A stretch of DNA of 64,000 nucleotides from Capniomyces stellatus (lineage: Eukaryota > Kickxellomycota > Harpellomycetes > Harpellales > Legeriomycetaceae). Made by a program: the position numbers and the translations under genes. Shown here piece by piece: positions 35,007-45,751 of the stretch (the first letter of the stretch is position 1; the number at the start of each line of letters is the position of its first letter). Location of the stretch: NCBI GenBank assembly GCA_001661515.1, contig LUVW01000011.1, forward strand, positions 326,388-390,387. Reading direction: 5' to 3'. A model generated the notes under the pieces. That model had not been told where the DNA came from and searched no databases. It saw nothing but the letters and a program-made list of their open reading frames with translations.

Positions 35007-37695
35007 TTGTGCTATCTGTATTGCCTATTCAATATATTGTTCATAATTATGTTATACCCGATTGCTTTTGGAAACTCTTGAATCAATTTATATTAGCTCT
35101 AAATATGCATCCAGTTCCGCTATATTGTTGCTTATAGCTTTATGTTTAAAAAAAATCAAGATGGCACCGATTTTTTCCCCCTACAAGGCTGTTTAACGTA
35201 TAAATACTACAGAAATAACCAAACAGATATTGTAAACATGTGTAAACTTACTCTATCAACTCGCTTTCCTCACAGAATTGGATTTGGTTGTCTGCTTTGT
35301 AAACTGATATCTGCTTTGAATGGTTGGGTGATGTAATATACTCTCTAGCTCAGCTCGTGTATACTTGACCTTGGTGTATTATACTGGAGTATAGTTTATT
35401 GTTACCGAATTGCCATATAGGTATTTGGTTATCCGCTTGACTATTACATACAAAAATAAATACAGCGATGCCTAAATAGAAAGCCAGTCTAGGTTTTGTG
35501 TGTATGCTTTTATCTTTATATCATGTGTATTTGCTAAAACTGACTAGCCTTTGTTTGTTTGTTTGTTTGTTTTTAAACATAAAACGCTAGGCGAATTATA
35601 GTGTATATATTACTTTGACTAATTTAGCTTTTGCAAAGCGAAAGTGGAAATAGGACACAACTGAGTTCAAGTTGAGGTTTAAGTTTAGCAATAGAATGTG
35701 ATTGTCTTGTTGATTGCATTGACAAAGTTTAGTTTAATATACATTTCAATTTAGTAATCCTAGAAAATCAAACAATCCGTACTTACCTGCTCTGCAATTA
35801 TACCGACAGATTATTAGTAGTAGTATGCCCTACTAGTTACTTGGCGCAATTAATCTTAAATAAAGCACAATGAGACAATATTGTTCGGTAATTTCAACAT
35901 TAAAAAATATATAAACGATGGCTAGAAAAAAACTCGCCAACAGTCCATTAACCGCAGAGTAGAATAGTGGAGTTCTTACTGAATACTAGAAGAGCAGAAT
36001 GCAAAAGACCTGTATTGGGTGAGTTTTTTTAATTATTTGCTGAAATGATATATTGATTCTAGTTCAAAACAATGAACAATTGTCGAATTTTCCACATGAT
36101 TTTAAAACTAATACATCAACTTTAATTGTTGTGTCGGTAGTAGAGCTGAAAATTGGTCTGCTTTGCCCTTGATTAACACCTTGATTGATTTTACATTAAC
36201 TCGGGATTTGCATATCATAATTAAAGTGATACATACGAACTATGTGTTTTATTTAAAGCCAAAGTCACAGCGCAAATACGCTGTATCTCAAATGATGTGT
36301 CTGCGCATATTGCTGTCTATCTGAACTTTTAACTGCTGCAACATTTATTTTCCTTCAAAATTTAAAATTTTAACCTCGAAAAAAATTAAAATTGTAGCCT
36401 CAAAAAAATTAAAATTAACATTGCGCGACAGTAATTTCAATAAAAAAATTTAAATTGCTACAGTATTCCTTACTCACAGCCATCTCGCACTACTTTAAAG
36501 GCATAGTAAGTTGTGCGCAAACTTTCTTGCTATCAGCCAAGACATTTAAGCCGGTGTGGCACAAATCAAGCAGGAAATAGTCTAATATTTACTATTATAC
36601 TCCTTTCTTTTATTTTTATAGCTTTTAATATATAAATTTCAAATGTGAGTGGCTAAAATTTGTTTAATCTTATTCGAGAAACCCCAGATACCAGCTTACG
36701 CTTAAGCATAAACGCAAATCGACCCTACTCGCCAAACGCCGTTTGGTGTATCACTATGTATCTGCTGTTCGGTATATTTTCTCTATTGTCTATAGTGTCT
36801 GTTGTTGAAGGACAAGGTCGTTTCAACGAGGTACAATGCCATTCTGGTTAAAGCCATATGTTAAAAACAAAATGTAATAATAAAAATATAAAATTAAAAC
36901 CAATCTGCATGATTTGCGACTAGCTCCGTTTTTCAACGCGGTTACTAACAACAGAATAATTCCAATGCTTCTACGGAGGCGCCTTTTTGAGAATAAAAAA
37001 CGTGCGCAACTTTAACTATAAAATCCTGCACAATCGACAAGTATTTTGGCTGGTAACAAATACCGTTATGTTTGGATAGACGTGGTTTTGAAAGTAAATC
37101 CCCAGGACAGATTTCAGCGTGGTAAAGCATGAACAATGCTTCATGGACGCAAGATTTCATGTACATCGCCACCATCACTTTAAATAATGGACAAACTAAG
37201 TATTTTAGACACCATCTCATATTAGCTCAGCATACCACTTGATTTACCTGCCTCGAATCAAACAAGTACATAAACAGCCACGAACATTAAATTCGTTCTT
37301 TCAAGAAATCCAACAATTTGGGTCTAAAATGAGCGTTGGTGTAACTCTTGTGTGCCTTCAGCTGCTGTAGGTGGTGTTATGAACACCGGTAAACAACGTA
37401 TGTGGAGTGATGTCTAGTCCGGCTGTTTTTCTTAAAGCCAATAGCCAAATATAAACGATCGCCGCTAAATTATCAACCTAACTTCAGTGTTCAAATTTTG
37501 CTACCAATCTGTTCATCCAATTAACAGCTTTCAACACATTGGCACATTCTTTTTTTTTAAATATTGAAATTTAACATTAACAGTTTACGGTTTTTATTGC
37601 AACTGTGGTAAATATTGTTTATAGGTCAACTATTCCGTGTGTGTGTGTAAAACTCCTTTGATGTTTCAGCTTGTCAACAGATTCAACTTTACCAA
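35007..37695. other. gene-poor stretch
   Basis: This region is AT-rich. A GTTT repeat lies at about 35552-35572. An apparent minus-strand donor (GTAAGT, near 35788) follows an acceptor-like ttgcag after a TACTAAT branch-like site, which hints at an unrecognised spliced gene. I cannot assemble one. A short + strand open frame at 36660-36851 lacks an ATG and contains a hydrophobic segment. A minus-strand 91-codon frame is listed separately. Confidence 0.35.
36945..37220 (-). CDS. hypothetical short ORF, 91 codons
   Basis: This ATG-initiated frame encodes 91 residues with several cysteines (CVHEALFMLYHAEICPGD) and mixed composition. I recognise no family. It is longer than most random frames in this AT-rich DNA but could be a chance frame, an exon of an unseen gene, or a relic of a mobile element. 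Confidence 0.2.
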   Translation of the reverse strand: MRWCLKYLVCPLFKVMVAMYMKSCVHEALFMLYHAEICPGDLLSKPRLSKHNGICYQPKYLSIVQDFIVKVAHVFYSQKGASVEALELFCC

Positions 37696-38150
37696 ATGTC
37701 TAAAGCCACAGAACCATTGCAAACAGCATTTAATGCAACTGAGATCGAGTATGTATTATTAGAAGGTAAGGGTATCATCATAAAAATAATGACCCTGTTT
37801 TTTCTTTTTCTTTTTTCAACTCACTTTTTTGCATTCACTAAAAGATTGGTTTTAATCATGTTGTGGATTGTTACTTAGGATGGGACGATGCTTTGACATT
37901 AAACGGAAGCAAGGATGACCCTAACCAAGGTACCTATTCTGAGATATAACTTGCGATATATAGGCTGTTTAAGGCAAAAGGATAAATAACCTGTAATTTA
38001 TTTGTTTACTTTTTTAGAATCGTCTGTTATTTACAAGTGCGGCCGTATAAAGGATGAAAAGAAAGTGAGAATTGACAAAAGTAATATATCCACACATTTC
38101 TACAATCTCGTATTTTAGTACTATTAAAAATACCAGGTCCCAATTATTGA
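37696..38150 (+). CDS. small four-exon protein of unknown family
   Basis: Exons are 37696-37765, 37879-37929, 38018-38080 and 38119-38150. All three introns are phase 1 and every junction keeps an open frame, giving 71 residues. The sequence starts MSKATEPLQTAFNATEIEYV, continues WDDALTLNGSKDDPNQ, and ends KVRIDKILLKIPGPNY. It has no signal peptide or membrane segment. I do not recognise the family. The consistent phases and intron sizes (113, 88 and 38 nt) make a real gene likely; the 38-nt last intron is unusually short and is the weakest point. If that intron is not removed the frame ends soon after residue 60. Confidence 0.5.
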
Positions 38151-38744
38151 AATTTAAACCTCCTTTTTTTGAATTGTGAAATGAGTTCAGGTTTATTCTG
38201 TAAATAATATATTTCGTATGGCAATGATTATAGAACAATTGTTAGAGAATGGTATAACGCCAGAATGCAAATTCGTTATTCGAATTTAACTCTTTTCTAG
38301 GATCCATTTACAAATTCTGTCTATACGTTTTTACTTTTTAATATAATGTATAAAAATGACCAGCACAATGTTAAATCAACAAGTTAGGAATGGTGAAAGG
38401 AATCGTATCACTTTTTTGAATTATAACAAGTTGGGGCTTGGGCGGTTTAAACGACCTAATCGGCATTTCGCATATGATTGTACTTGGGCAAAATCTATTG
38501 TTGTACAATACAACCTACGTTAGCACCATTAAGATAAGTGAGCGAATATAGTGATATTTGGAAATGTACCTCTTTCAAATAATCTAGATGTTTGTGCAGA
38601 GTTACCAAGTAGTCCTATAAATATCACTTGGTACGTTAGCAAAAATTTAAAAAGTAAAAAAACAATATAAACAATATAAACGAAAAGCAGTATTGCAATG
38701 ACACACACTAAAACCAAGTTACTGAAGATTTGAGCATTTGTAAT
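38151..38744. other. convergent intergenic spacer
   Basis: This lies between the small four-exon gene and the 3' end of dynactin p27. AT-rich with no supported gene. Confidence 0.5.
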
Positions 38745-39812
38745 CTAGATTTCATACTTAGCTATCAGCACCAAGCTAACCGTTCTTACCAAATTATCGT
38801 CTGTTCGGACTCTTTTTGTACTTTTGTCGCCATAAACAACTGTTCCATCGGCTAGCTGTTCGTCAAAGGCTATGCTGCAGCCAATCCCAATAATGCAATT
38901 GCTGCCTACGGTTGAAACCCCAGGCACTTTTCCACAGGTTTGGATAACATTTCGATGCCCTATTCTGCGACATTCTATATCTAACAGGAGTTTTGGAACG
39001 AGTGGAAAAGTTAGGCGCTTAGAATATCCAAAGCTTGGCATCCTTTTTTACTGTAATTAGATAAACACACAAACTTACACGCTCGACTTTCGAAAGTATT
39101 CTCATCCCCAATGTTCAAAATCTCGGTCGACCTACCCGATTTTTATTAAATTCGCTTTTTTTTTTGTTTTGTGGATTACTTTAATTTGTGAAATAGTTGT
39201 GTCAAAAATGTGCTTAATTGTAAACTCCCGCTTACTTGTTGAAGATAGTGACCTCTTCACTGATTATATTGTTACTTCCAATGTTTATTGGGCCGCTTTC
39301 GGCTATAATGCTTGCTTTAGCGTGAACAATAGTCCCTAAAAAAAGAATTATAGTAGCAGCCGAGATTTATATTGGTCAACCCATATAACAGCAATACCAG
39401 CATACAAATGTGATATATGTTTATTTACCTGGTCCTGGGGAAAAAAAGGACCAAATTTAATAGCAATTTAATCAAAAATTAGTAGCGAGCATAGGTGAGA
39501 ATTCAGTTTGTCTCGAAAAGTTAAACAAGGGACAGTGTAATATTCTAATTTCCCTCGCAACTTTATCAAATTAAAAGAAGTGAAAAAGGCAAAAACATAA
39601 TACCAATAGTGACATTTCCTTCGATAACAGCAGTGTCGCACACCAGAGCTGACGGCGATATTACGATTCTACTCGATGCCACAGCAGAATCGAAAAGTAC
39701 AACTTTGTTTTAATATAGATTTACTCATTCACTTGGAATAACAAAAAGGACAAAACCAACCTCCCTGTTTAATTTTATGTCGAGTCTGTGAAAATTCTTA
39801 CTTGTTTTGCAT
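38745..39812 (-). CDS. DCTN6: dynactin subunit 6 (p27)
   Basis: I reconstruct six exons: 39802-39812, 39604-39668, 39429-39434, 39236-39335, 39079-39131 and 38745-38980, giving 156 residues. The protein is a left-handed beta-helix of hexapeptide repeats. IVISPSALVC and VIEGNVTIGPGTIVH match the family start. ASIIAESGPINIG matches the highly conserved IIAExGPIxIG. Then come NTFESRAYIECRRIGHRNVI, VSTVGSNCIIGIGCSI, and VYGDKSTKRVR near the end. It should cap the pointed-end complex of dynactin, which supports dynein motility in hyphae. The third exon is only 6 nt (GACCAG). Including it restores exactly the family spacing (TIGPGT); omitting it leaves the frame open but two residues short. Human p27 has 190 residues, so this is slightly short at the C-terminus. 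Confidence 0.88.
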
Positions 39813-41908
39813 ATCTTTCAGCTGAATTTAAATAATTATGGTGTGCTCAGAGTTAAAAGTAGCGTGATATAGAAATAACACGCTTGTATTAGCCTGTGAA
39901 AACAATTCACTAGAACAAACGAGTATAAAAGTATTGAAATCGATATTCCTGCTTATGGAACGAAAAACACTCGAGGGCTAAATTGAAAAGCTCACAGTAG
40001 CGAACAAAATGAAAACAAAATGAAAACAAAATGAAAACAAAATAAAAGAAAAGTGAAACCAAAATGAAAACATGAATTTCGATAAAAATGTTGTTTGTCG
40101 TTTGATTCCCAAAGACTCGAAAGTTCTAGACACAAAAAACGCTGATTTGATGATTTGAAATAAATCTCGACGGTGTTATAAATTACTTTATTGGACACCA
40201 ACGCTTTTAATCGTAGCCATTGTCGCTTTGGCTTATTGGACACCAAGTTTTACTTGGCAAAATTTTAACCACACCATACATGTTGTCCGGTGCACTTGGC
40301 CAAAGTTACTACTTTGCAATACTACTTGACTACATCGCCTAAACATTCGCTTAACTTGGCGCAGTTAAACTAAACCTACATGCCAACTTCTCTGAGCCGT
40401 ATACAGCATCTCGCTGCATTTGTTAAACCGAAAATGAGGCAATTAGCCAGACAATAAATTCAAAATGAGTTTTTGCTAAATTTTATGTTTTTTTTTGCTA
40501 AGCTTTATGCTTGTTCAGCAAAAGTGCCATGATAGTTCTTATTTAATTAATGAAATGCACCGTACTAGTTTAATCCAATGTGGTACTGTTAGAAAATTTA
40601 CACTTCACGCATTGTGATGCCAACTAAAGGATGTCCCAAAAATACAACATCTGATATTTCATGAATACTTCTAGCTGCCAATTTCGCCGAATTAGAGCTA
40701 CGAGCCGACGTACTTTACTAAACTGGTCATGTTTTGATTAAAGCGACTTTAATAAATTGCCGAATATGTCACAATGTTGTCTATGTGCCTGATGGGTAAT
40801 AACACAAAGTTCTCTTGCAGTATAAATCGATAAAGAGTGAAGAGTCAAGAGTCAAGAGTAAATAACGTCATATGTTTTGATTCTTAATCCGTTTATTCCA
40901 AAGTTTGATTGTTTAGAGTTCTCAAGGCAGAATTGATTTTTTGGGGATTAAAACAGCAACTCTAAGTGGCTAACTGGATTTGTTGTGTCCAAATAAGCCC
41001 AAAGACTAATAGTTGGTGTATTATATTTATCTACATCTTTAGCAACTTTAATAATTATTTAAAAAGTTTGTAATCATTTAGGGAAAATTGTTTAATAAAA
41101 CTAGTATGAGACTACATAGTCAATAAATATTGAACTAACTTGGTGTACTCGGCACATTATTTAGTAAAGGAGTTCAATAAACCAAGTCACTTGTCACATC
41201 GAACTTAGTTAAACATATTATATGAGTGTCTCACTCAATGTAATAAATATACCCAATACGAATTCCCTCACGTTCTCTGCCATATACAATATACCTCTCT
41301 TACATTATTCAAAGTCTCGTTGGAGTTTTAAACAATAGGCTAGCTGAAAAACAGGTGTCGTCGGCTCCAAGATACCAAAGTATAAATCCCGAAATTCAAC
41401 ACTGGATATCATTAGACGGCATACTTCACACAACGAGCGATACCATTCAGGCTAATGGCTTAGCATATCGATAAAGTAGCAATCATAATGTAAATATCAC
41501 ATCCATATCCATGTTCATATGTATCTCCGTATTCATTTATCTATACATCCACACATATATAAACCCATGTATCTCTGCATTAATTTGTTTGCGTGTTCAT
41601 GTTTACGCTTATATATTATTTAAGTAATGACCCTCTCAACACTGCCAAACTACAAAATATTATCCAACTGTATATAGCACACTGCATAAACAAACAGTCG
41701 TACACACAGACAAACAGAAAAACAGACAAACAGACAAACAGACAAACAGACAAACAGACACACAGACAAACAGACACACAGACACACAGACACACAGACA
41801 CACAGACACACAGACACACAGACACACAGACACACAGACACACAGACACACAGACACACAGACACACAGACACACAGACACAGACATAAAGATTATCTGA
41901 CTCACAAA
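39813..41908. other. gene-poor stretch before mannosyltransferase
   Basis: This 2.1-kb AT-rich stretch has a tetra-copy tgaaaacaaaa repeat at about 40008-40062, an agagtcaag short tandem at about 40838-40860, and the large minisatellite listed separately. I support no gene. Confidence 0.5.
41698..41888 (+). repeat. ACAGACAC/ACAGACAA minisatellite
   Basis: About 190 bases of tandem octamers lie immediately upstream of the mannosyltransferase start. The first part uses acagacaa and the rest acagacac, so the array has two homogeneous blocks. It ends about 20 bases before the ATG, so it probably forms most of the 5' leader. The long open frames across it on both strands are artefacts of the octamer. 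Confidence 0.95.
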
Positions 41909-43279
41909 ATGCGAAGCAAATCAACCAACTTAGCAAGATTTCTGCTATACGCCGCATTCGTTGCCATGATCCTGTTTGTTTATTTTGCAAACAGAGACTG
42001 GTACAGGTTCATAAACAGCGTCAAGGAAAGTGCCAAAGAAAGTGTCAAGGAAAGTGTCAAGGAAAGTGTCAATCATGGCAACGAAAAAGAAGACATCTTT
42101 AGGGGTTTGCTTTTTGACTATGCAAGATTAGAAAATATCGTAAATAGGTGTGATAGCGGAAGCAGAAAGCAATATGATTATATGATGGAGGGGGGGAACA
42201 GGTATGCCTCGCTGATGTCACGCAAGATGCTGGAAACAAGAAGGTTTATTGACGAAGGCCTGAAAGCAGAGCTGCTGAAAAAGCCCAGTCCGCGGTACTT
42301 TATAGCCACAAACATGTTCAACAACGAGGAGGTGTTGGCGCATTTCACGCTGGAGCTGGTGCGGCTCATTGAGTATGTGGGTCCTGAAAACGTGTTTGTT
42401 TCGCTGTACGAAAATGGGTCTGTGGACAACACAAAGCAGTTGGTCAAGAAACTTGACGTGTTGCTGGGAAAAGTTGGTGTTAAAAGATCGATAGTTGCAG
42501 AGGATATTTCTAGGCCAGAGAACTACAACAGAATCGAGTACTTGGCCAGAATGCGGAACAAGGCGATGGTTCCACTGGCTGCAGAGTACAAGGAAGGAAA
42601 CACGTATGACAAGATCATATTCTTAAACGACATATTCTTTTGTCGCAACGACATCCTGGAGCTGCTGGTTCAATCAGAGCGGCAGGGGTCAGACATCACG
42701 TGCCCACTGGACATAGACATGTCTAATGTAGAACGTTCTGAACACTCCGATGTTTACTTGAAACGTTTTCGAGATACCTGGGTGGCGCGTGATATTACAG
42801 GCAATATGTTTCCCGGACGCCTTGACAATTTTTCAGTGCATGCACCTACAAAAGAGCGAGCTAATAAACAGATTCCATTCCAAGTTCAATGTTGCTGGAA
42901 TGGCGTGGCGATTTTGAATTCAGCACCATTCTACTCACCAATCTCTCTTGAATTCAGGAGATCAAACATCGAAACTGATGAATGCGCAGCGTCCGAGTGT
43001 TCGCTGCTGTGTAATGATTTTTGGGATAAAGGCTTTCGGCGGGTGGTGATGGTTCCTAGAGTTGAGGTTGCGTATTCGCAGCTACACTTTGATTACCTTG
43101 ATAGCAAGCTGAAGTTCAAGAAGGAAGTCATGAGTATTGAGGAGGAAAAGATTGATTATATCAATGGGCCTGACGCCGTAGTGTGTAATGGGCTTTACAA
43201 AAACAATACCAGAAACCCTGGAGGCAATTTCGAGCTGGTCAAGTATTCATCGCATGGAACCGAGGTCAAGAAAATTTAA
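41909..43279 (+). CDS. CAP59/CMT1-type alpha-1,3-mannosyltransferase
   Basis: This single exon encodes 456 residues. A short basic cytoplasmic end (MRSKSTN) is followed by one membrane segment (about residues 10-27), the layout of a type II Golgi glycosyltransferase. A stem with four KES(A/V) repeats follows. The catalytic region has the features of the Cryptococcus Cap59/Cmt1 family: RYFIATNMFNNEEVL, ENVFVSLYENGSVDNT, an Arg/Asn-rich RMRNKAM helix, and the acidic DKIIFLNDIFF motif. A later CCWNGVAILNSAPF and ECSLLCN cysteine pair are also family-like. In Cryptococcus, relatives act in capsule and glycan mannosylation; here the acceptor is unknown. The ATG at 41909 lies just after the minisatellite and gives a sensible type II topology. 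Confidence 0.88.
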   Translation: MRSKSTNLARFLLYAAFVAMILFVYFANRDWYRFINSVKESAKESVKESVKESVNHGNEKEDIFRGLLFDYARLENIVNRCDSGSRKQYDYMMEGGNRYASLMSRKMLETRRFIDEGLKAELLKKPSPRYFIATNMFNNEEVLAHFTLELVRLIEYVGPENVFVSLYENGSVDNTKQLVKKLDVLLGKVGVKRSIVAEDISRPENYNRIEYLARMRNKAMVPLAAEYKEGNTYDKIIFLNDIFFCRNDILELLVQSERQGSDITCPLDIDMSNVERSEHSDVYLKRFRDTWVARDITGNMFPGRLDNFSVHAPTKERANKQIPFQVQCCWNGVAILNSAPFYSPISLEFRRSNIETDECAASECSLLCNDFWDKGFRRVVMVPRVEVAYSQLHFDYLDSKLKFKKEVMSIEEEKIDYINGPDAVVCNGLYKNNTRNPGGNFELVKYSSHGTEVKKI

Positions 43280-43612
43280 GCATTCACTAGAGAGGTACAA
43301 TTGATTATTAGTAGACCGAAGCTTTTTTAATTTTAATTTTAACATTTTTATTTAATTTTAATTTTATTTAACGTATATAAGTTTGAATTAGGTAGAGCAA
43401 AAAAAAAAAAAATAGCAAAAACGAATAGATACAAAATAAGTAAATAATCAAGTATCAATAAAGGAAAGGGCATTTTTTGTATATAAATAAGAATATAATG
43501 AGATAATAAATAGCAGAAACAAAGCAAAGCAAAACAGAACAAAGAAAAAGTTGGAAAAGTAAAGTGAAAAAAAAACAAGATAAATAGTTGGTAGACCTAG
43601 ACGAATTGGGAA
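43280..43612. other. convergent intergenic spacer
   Basis: This lies between the ends of the mannosyltransferase (+) and allantoicase (-). It is A/T-rich with a 15-base A run at about 43399-43413; no gene seen. Confidence 0.6.
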
Positions 43613-45751
43613 TTACTCGGCCTTACTGGACTTTGAGACTTTTTTGGCTTTTTTTACTTTTGGTTTGGTGGCATCAACAGAGTCAGATGATTTTGAGGCT
43701 TTGGGAGACCTGGTCGTGGGGCCCGAATCAGCGCTGCTGGGGCGGTCGGGGCTTGATGAAAGAGCGAACTCGTCGGTTTTGGCTTTTAAGGCGGATTTTT
43801 TGCTGCTTGGCTTTTTAGGGACAGCGATAAGTCGCTCAGACTTGGTTGCTTTAATCTCTACAGAAACATCGTCAACCTCAACCATGTCATTGTCATCGGT
43901 GGCAACATCTTCGTTTGAGGGGCTGGCGGATAGCCCAAAGATTTTCTGGGTCAAGGAGCTGGCTCTCTCCAGTAGACTTGGGGAGGATAGGGTGGCGGAA
44001 TGGTCAGCTGGGGGAGCGTCCTCAGCATCCAGGGTTCTCTTGCGTCTGGATGGAGACTTGGGGGATTTTGGGGAAGCTGAGTCGGCAAGCTTGGACTTTG
44101 GGGACTTTTCGGCAAAGGGGTCGCCTTTTTTAGGGGATTTGAAGGCGCTGTTTTCGGCAGGGCTTTGCTTGAGGGAGTCTTGTTCGGTTGAATCGACGCA
44201 CTGGCCGTACACTCTGAACCGGCTGACTGCACCGTCTGGGTAGATGGACAGCTTGACGTGGGTGAAGGGGGTGGTTATGAGAGCTAGGTTGAACTTGTTG
44301 GCAGTGTTTGCGGCCAGCTTTGTCTTGGAGAGAATCTGGTACCAGAAACACTCTGGGTCGTTTTCAGGGTTGTTTGATACAGAGTTGCAGGCCATAATCG
44401 ATGCCTCCAGTGGCTGGTTTCCGACAAAGTTTTTGGTCTCAATTACAGCATAGCTCAGCAGCCCAACGTCCCCCAGGCGAACCACCGCCGAGTCGCACAG
44501 CTCTTCAGGCGTCTCGTCATCGTCATGCGCACTGGTTCCGGTGCTGCGGTTCCTCTTGGTCACCCATCCATGACATCCTCCCTCCTTCATGTATCCAGGC
44601 AGGATCAGGTTTTCCTTCTTTCCAAACGTCTCGTCTGTTGCTGAAACCACAACTGCTCCATTTGCAACACACGCCAGATCAATTTCTTTTGACACCTCCA
44701 ATGGCGGTGCAACTGTTCCGAAAACCCGAACTCTGGAAAGCCCTCCGTCAGGTCGGATAAACACCCTGATGTAGTTGAATACTGTTTCTGTCTCAGACCA
44801 CAACGCCAATTTCAGAAGCTTGTTGGCTGGTATCTCTACCTCTGGCAAAAGCGACTCCCAGATAAATGGAAGATCTTTGCTCTTCTTCTTGCTGCCTCCG
44901 ATTTCTGATGGAATCAAACACCCTTCAATCCTCACAAACGGTGCGCTCTCTCCTGACAAACATCTTGTATCAATATAAAATCCTGCTATTGTTCCTGGAC
45001 ATCCGAGCTTTATAATCACCCTATACACACAATTATTCATTTGTTTACTATTAGTCTCTCGGTCCATTACTCTTTTCCCCCTCTCCTTTCATTCTTCCTT
45101 ATTTTAGCAGCCTTATAATTTACCAGTCCTCTTCTGTATTATGCCTTCGCGTTATCCAACTGTCATTGCTATACATTTCGCTAACGTCTATTGACAATAT
45201 TTTATTAAAATCTCCATTACATATCCCAAACCAGCGGCAACAGTGCTGATATTGTTAATATTGGGAATCTCTTGCCCCAACCACCTATTTATTTTCTATC
45301 CAGCTTACCTTCAATTTTAGTTGATTCCTCATTTGGCTCTGATATTTCAATCAGGTTTTCAGCTGCTCCAAACGACTCATCGCTTGCGGAAACTATGCTT
45401 CCTCCAATTGCCTTACTTGCAAGATCTATTGTTATTGTTTTCGTATACATAATAAAGCACATGTACAAGGTTAGTTGGTACTCTATCTCATTACTAAGAC
45501 TAATCGGTACAAGAGTGTTAGTAGTGACCAACCGACCGCCGCCATCCTTTCAACCCTTCATCCTATTGTTCAACCTGTCTTTTCTTTTCTTTTCTTTTCT
45601 ATTCTCTTTTACTTTTTGATTTAATATAAAGACAACGGAAATACAAAGCACTGCAAAACTCACCAATATATCCTGACAATGCATGAACTTTTGCATTGTC
45701 ATCAGGGTCTGCGTTATAATACACTGGAAAATTACTCTGTGCGTTTCCCAT
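43613..45751 (-). CDS. DAL2: allantoicase with long basic C-terminal extension
   Basis: There are four exons: 45664-45751, 45309-45425, 45124-45187 and 43613-45020, giving 558 residues. The enzyme hydrolyses allantoate to ureidoglycolate and urea in purine breakdown. The two jelly-roll repeats are clear. Repeat 1 has GSIVSASDESFGAAENLIE, SWITRRHNTEEDW and VIIKLGCPGTIAGFYIDT. Repeat 2 has VVVSATDETFGKKENLILPG, GCHGWVTKRNRS, HVKLSIYPDGAVSRFRVYG. Known allantoicases are about 340 residues, so the last 190 residues are extra. That tail has repeated SPK(S/K) motifs, an RRKRTLD stretch that could be a nuclear signal, and a Lys-rich end. No other purine-catabolism gene is nearby. The start at 45751 is the first ATG and the phases all agree. 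Confidence 0.93.

Noticed and set aside
41593..41990. Several Thr/Gln/His or Cys/Val/Leu-repeat frames around 41.7 kb
   Set aside because: They are translations of the octamer minisatellite in both directions, not genes.
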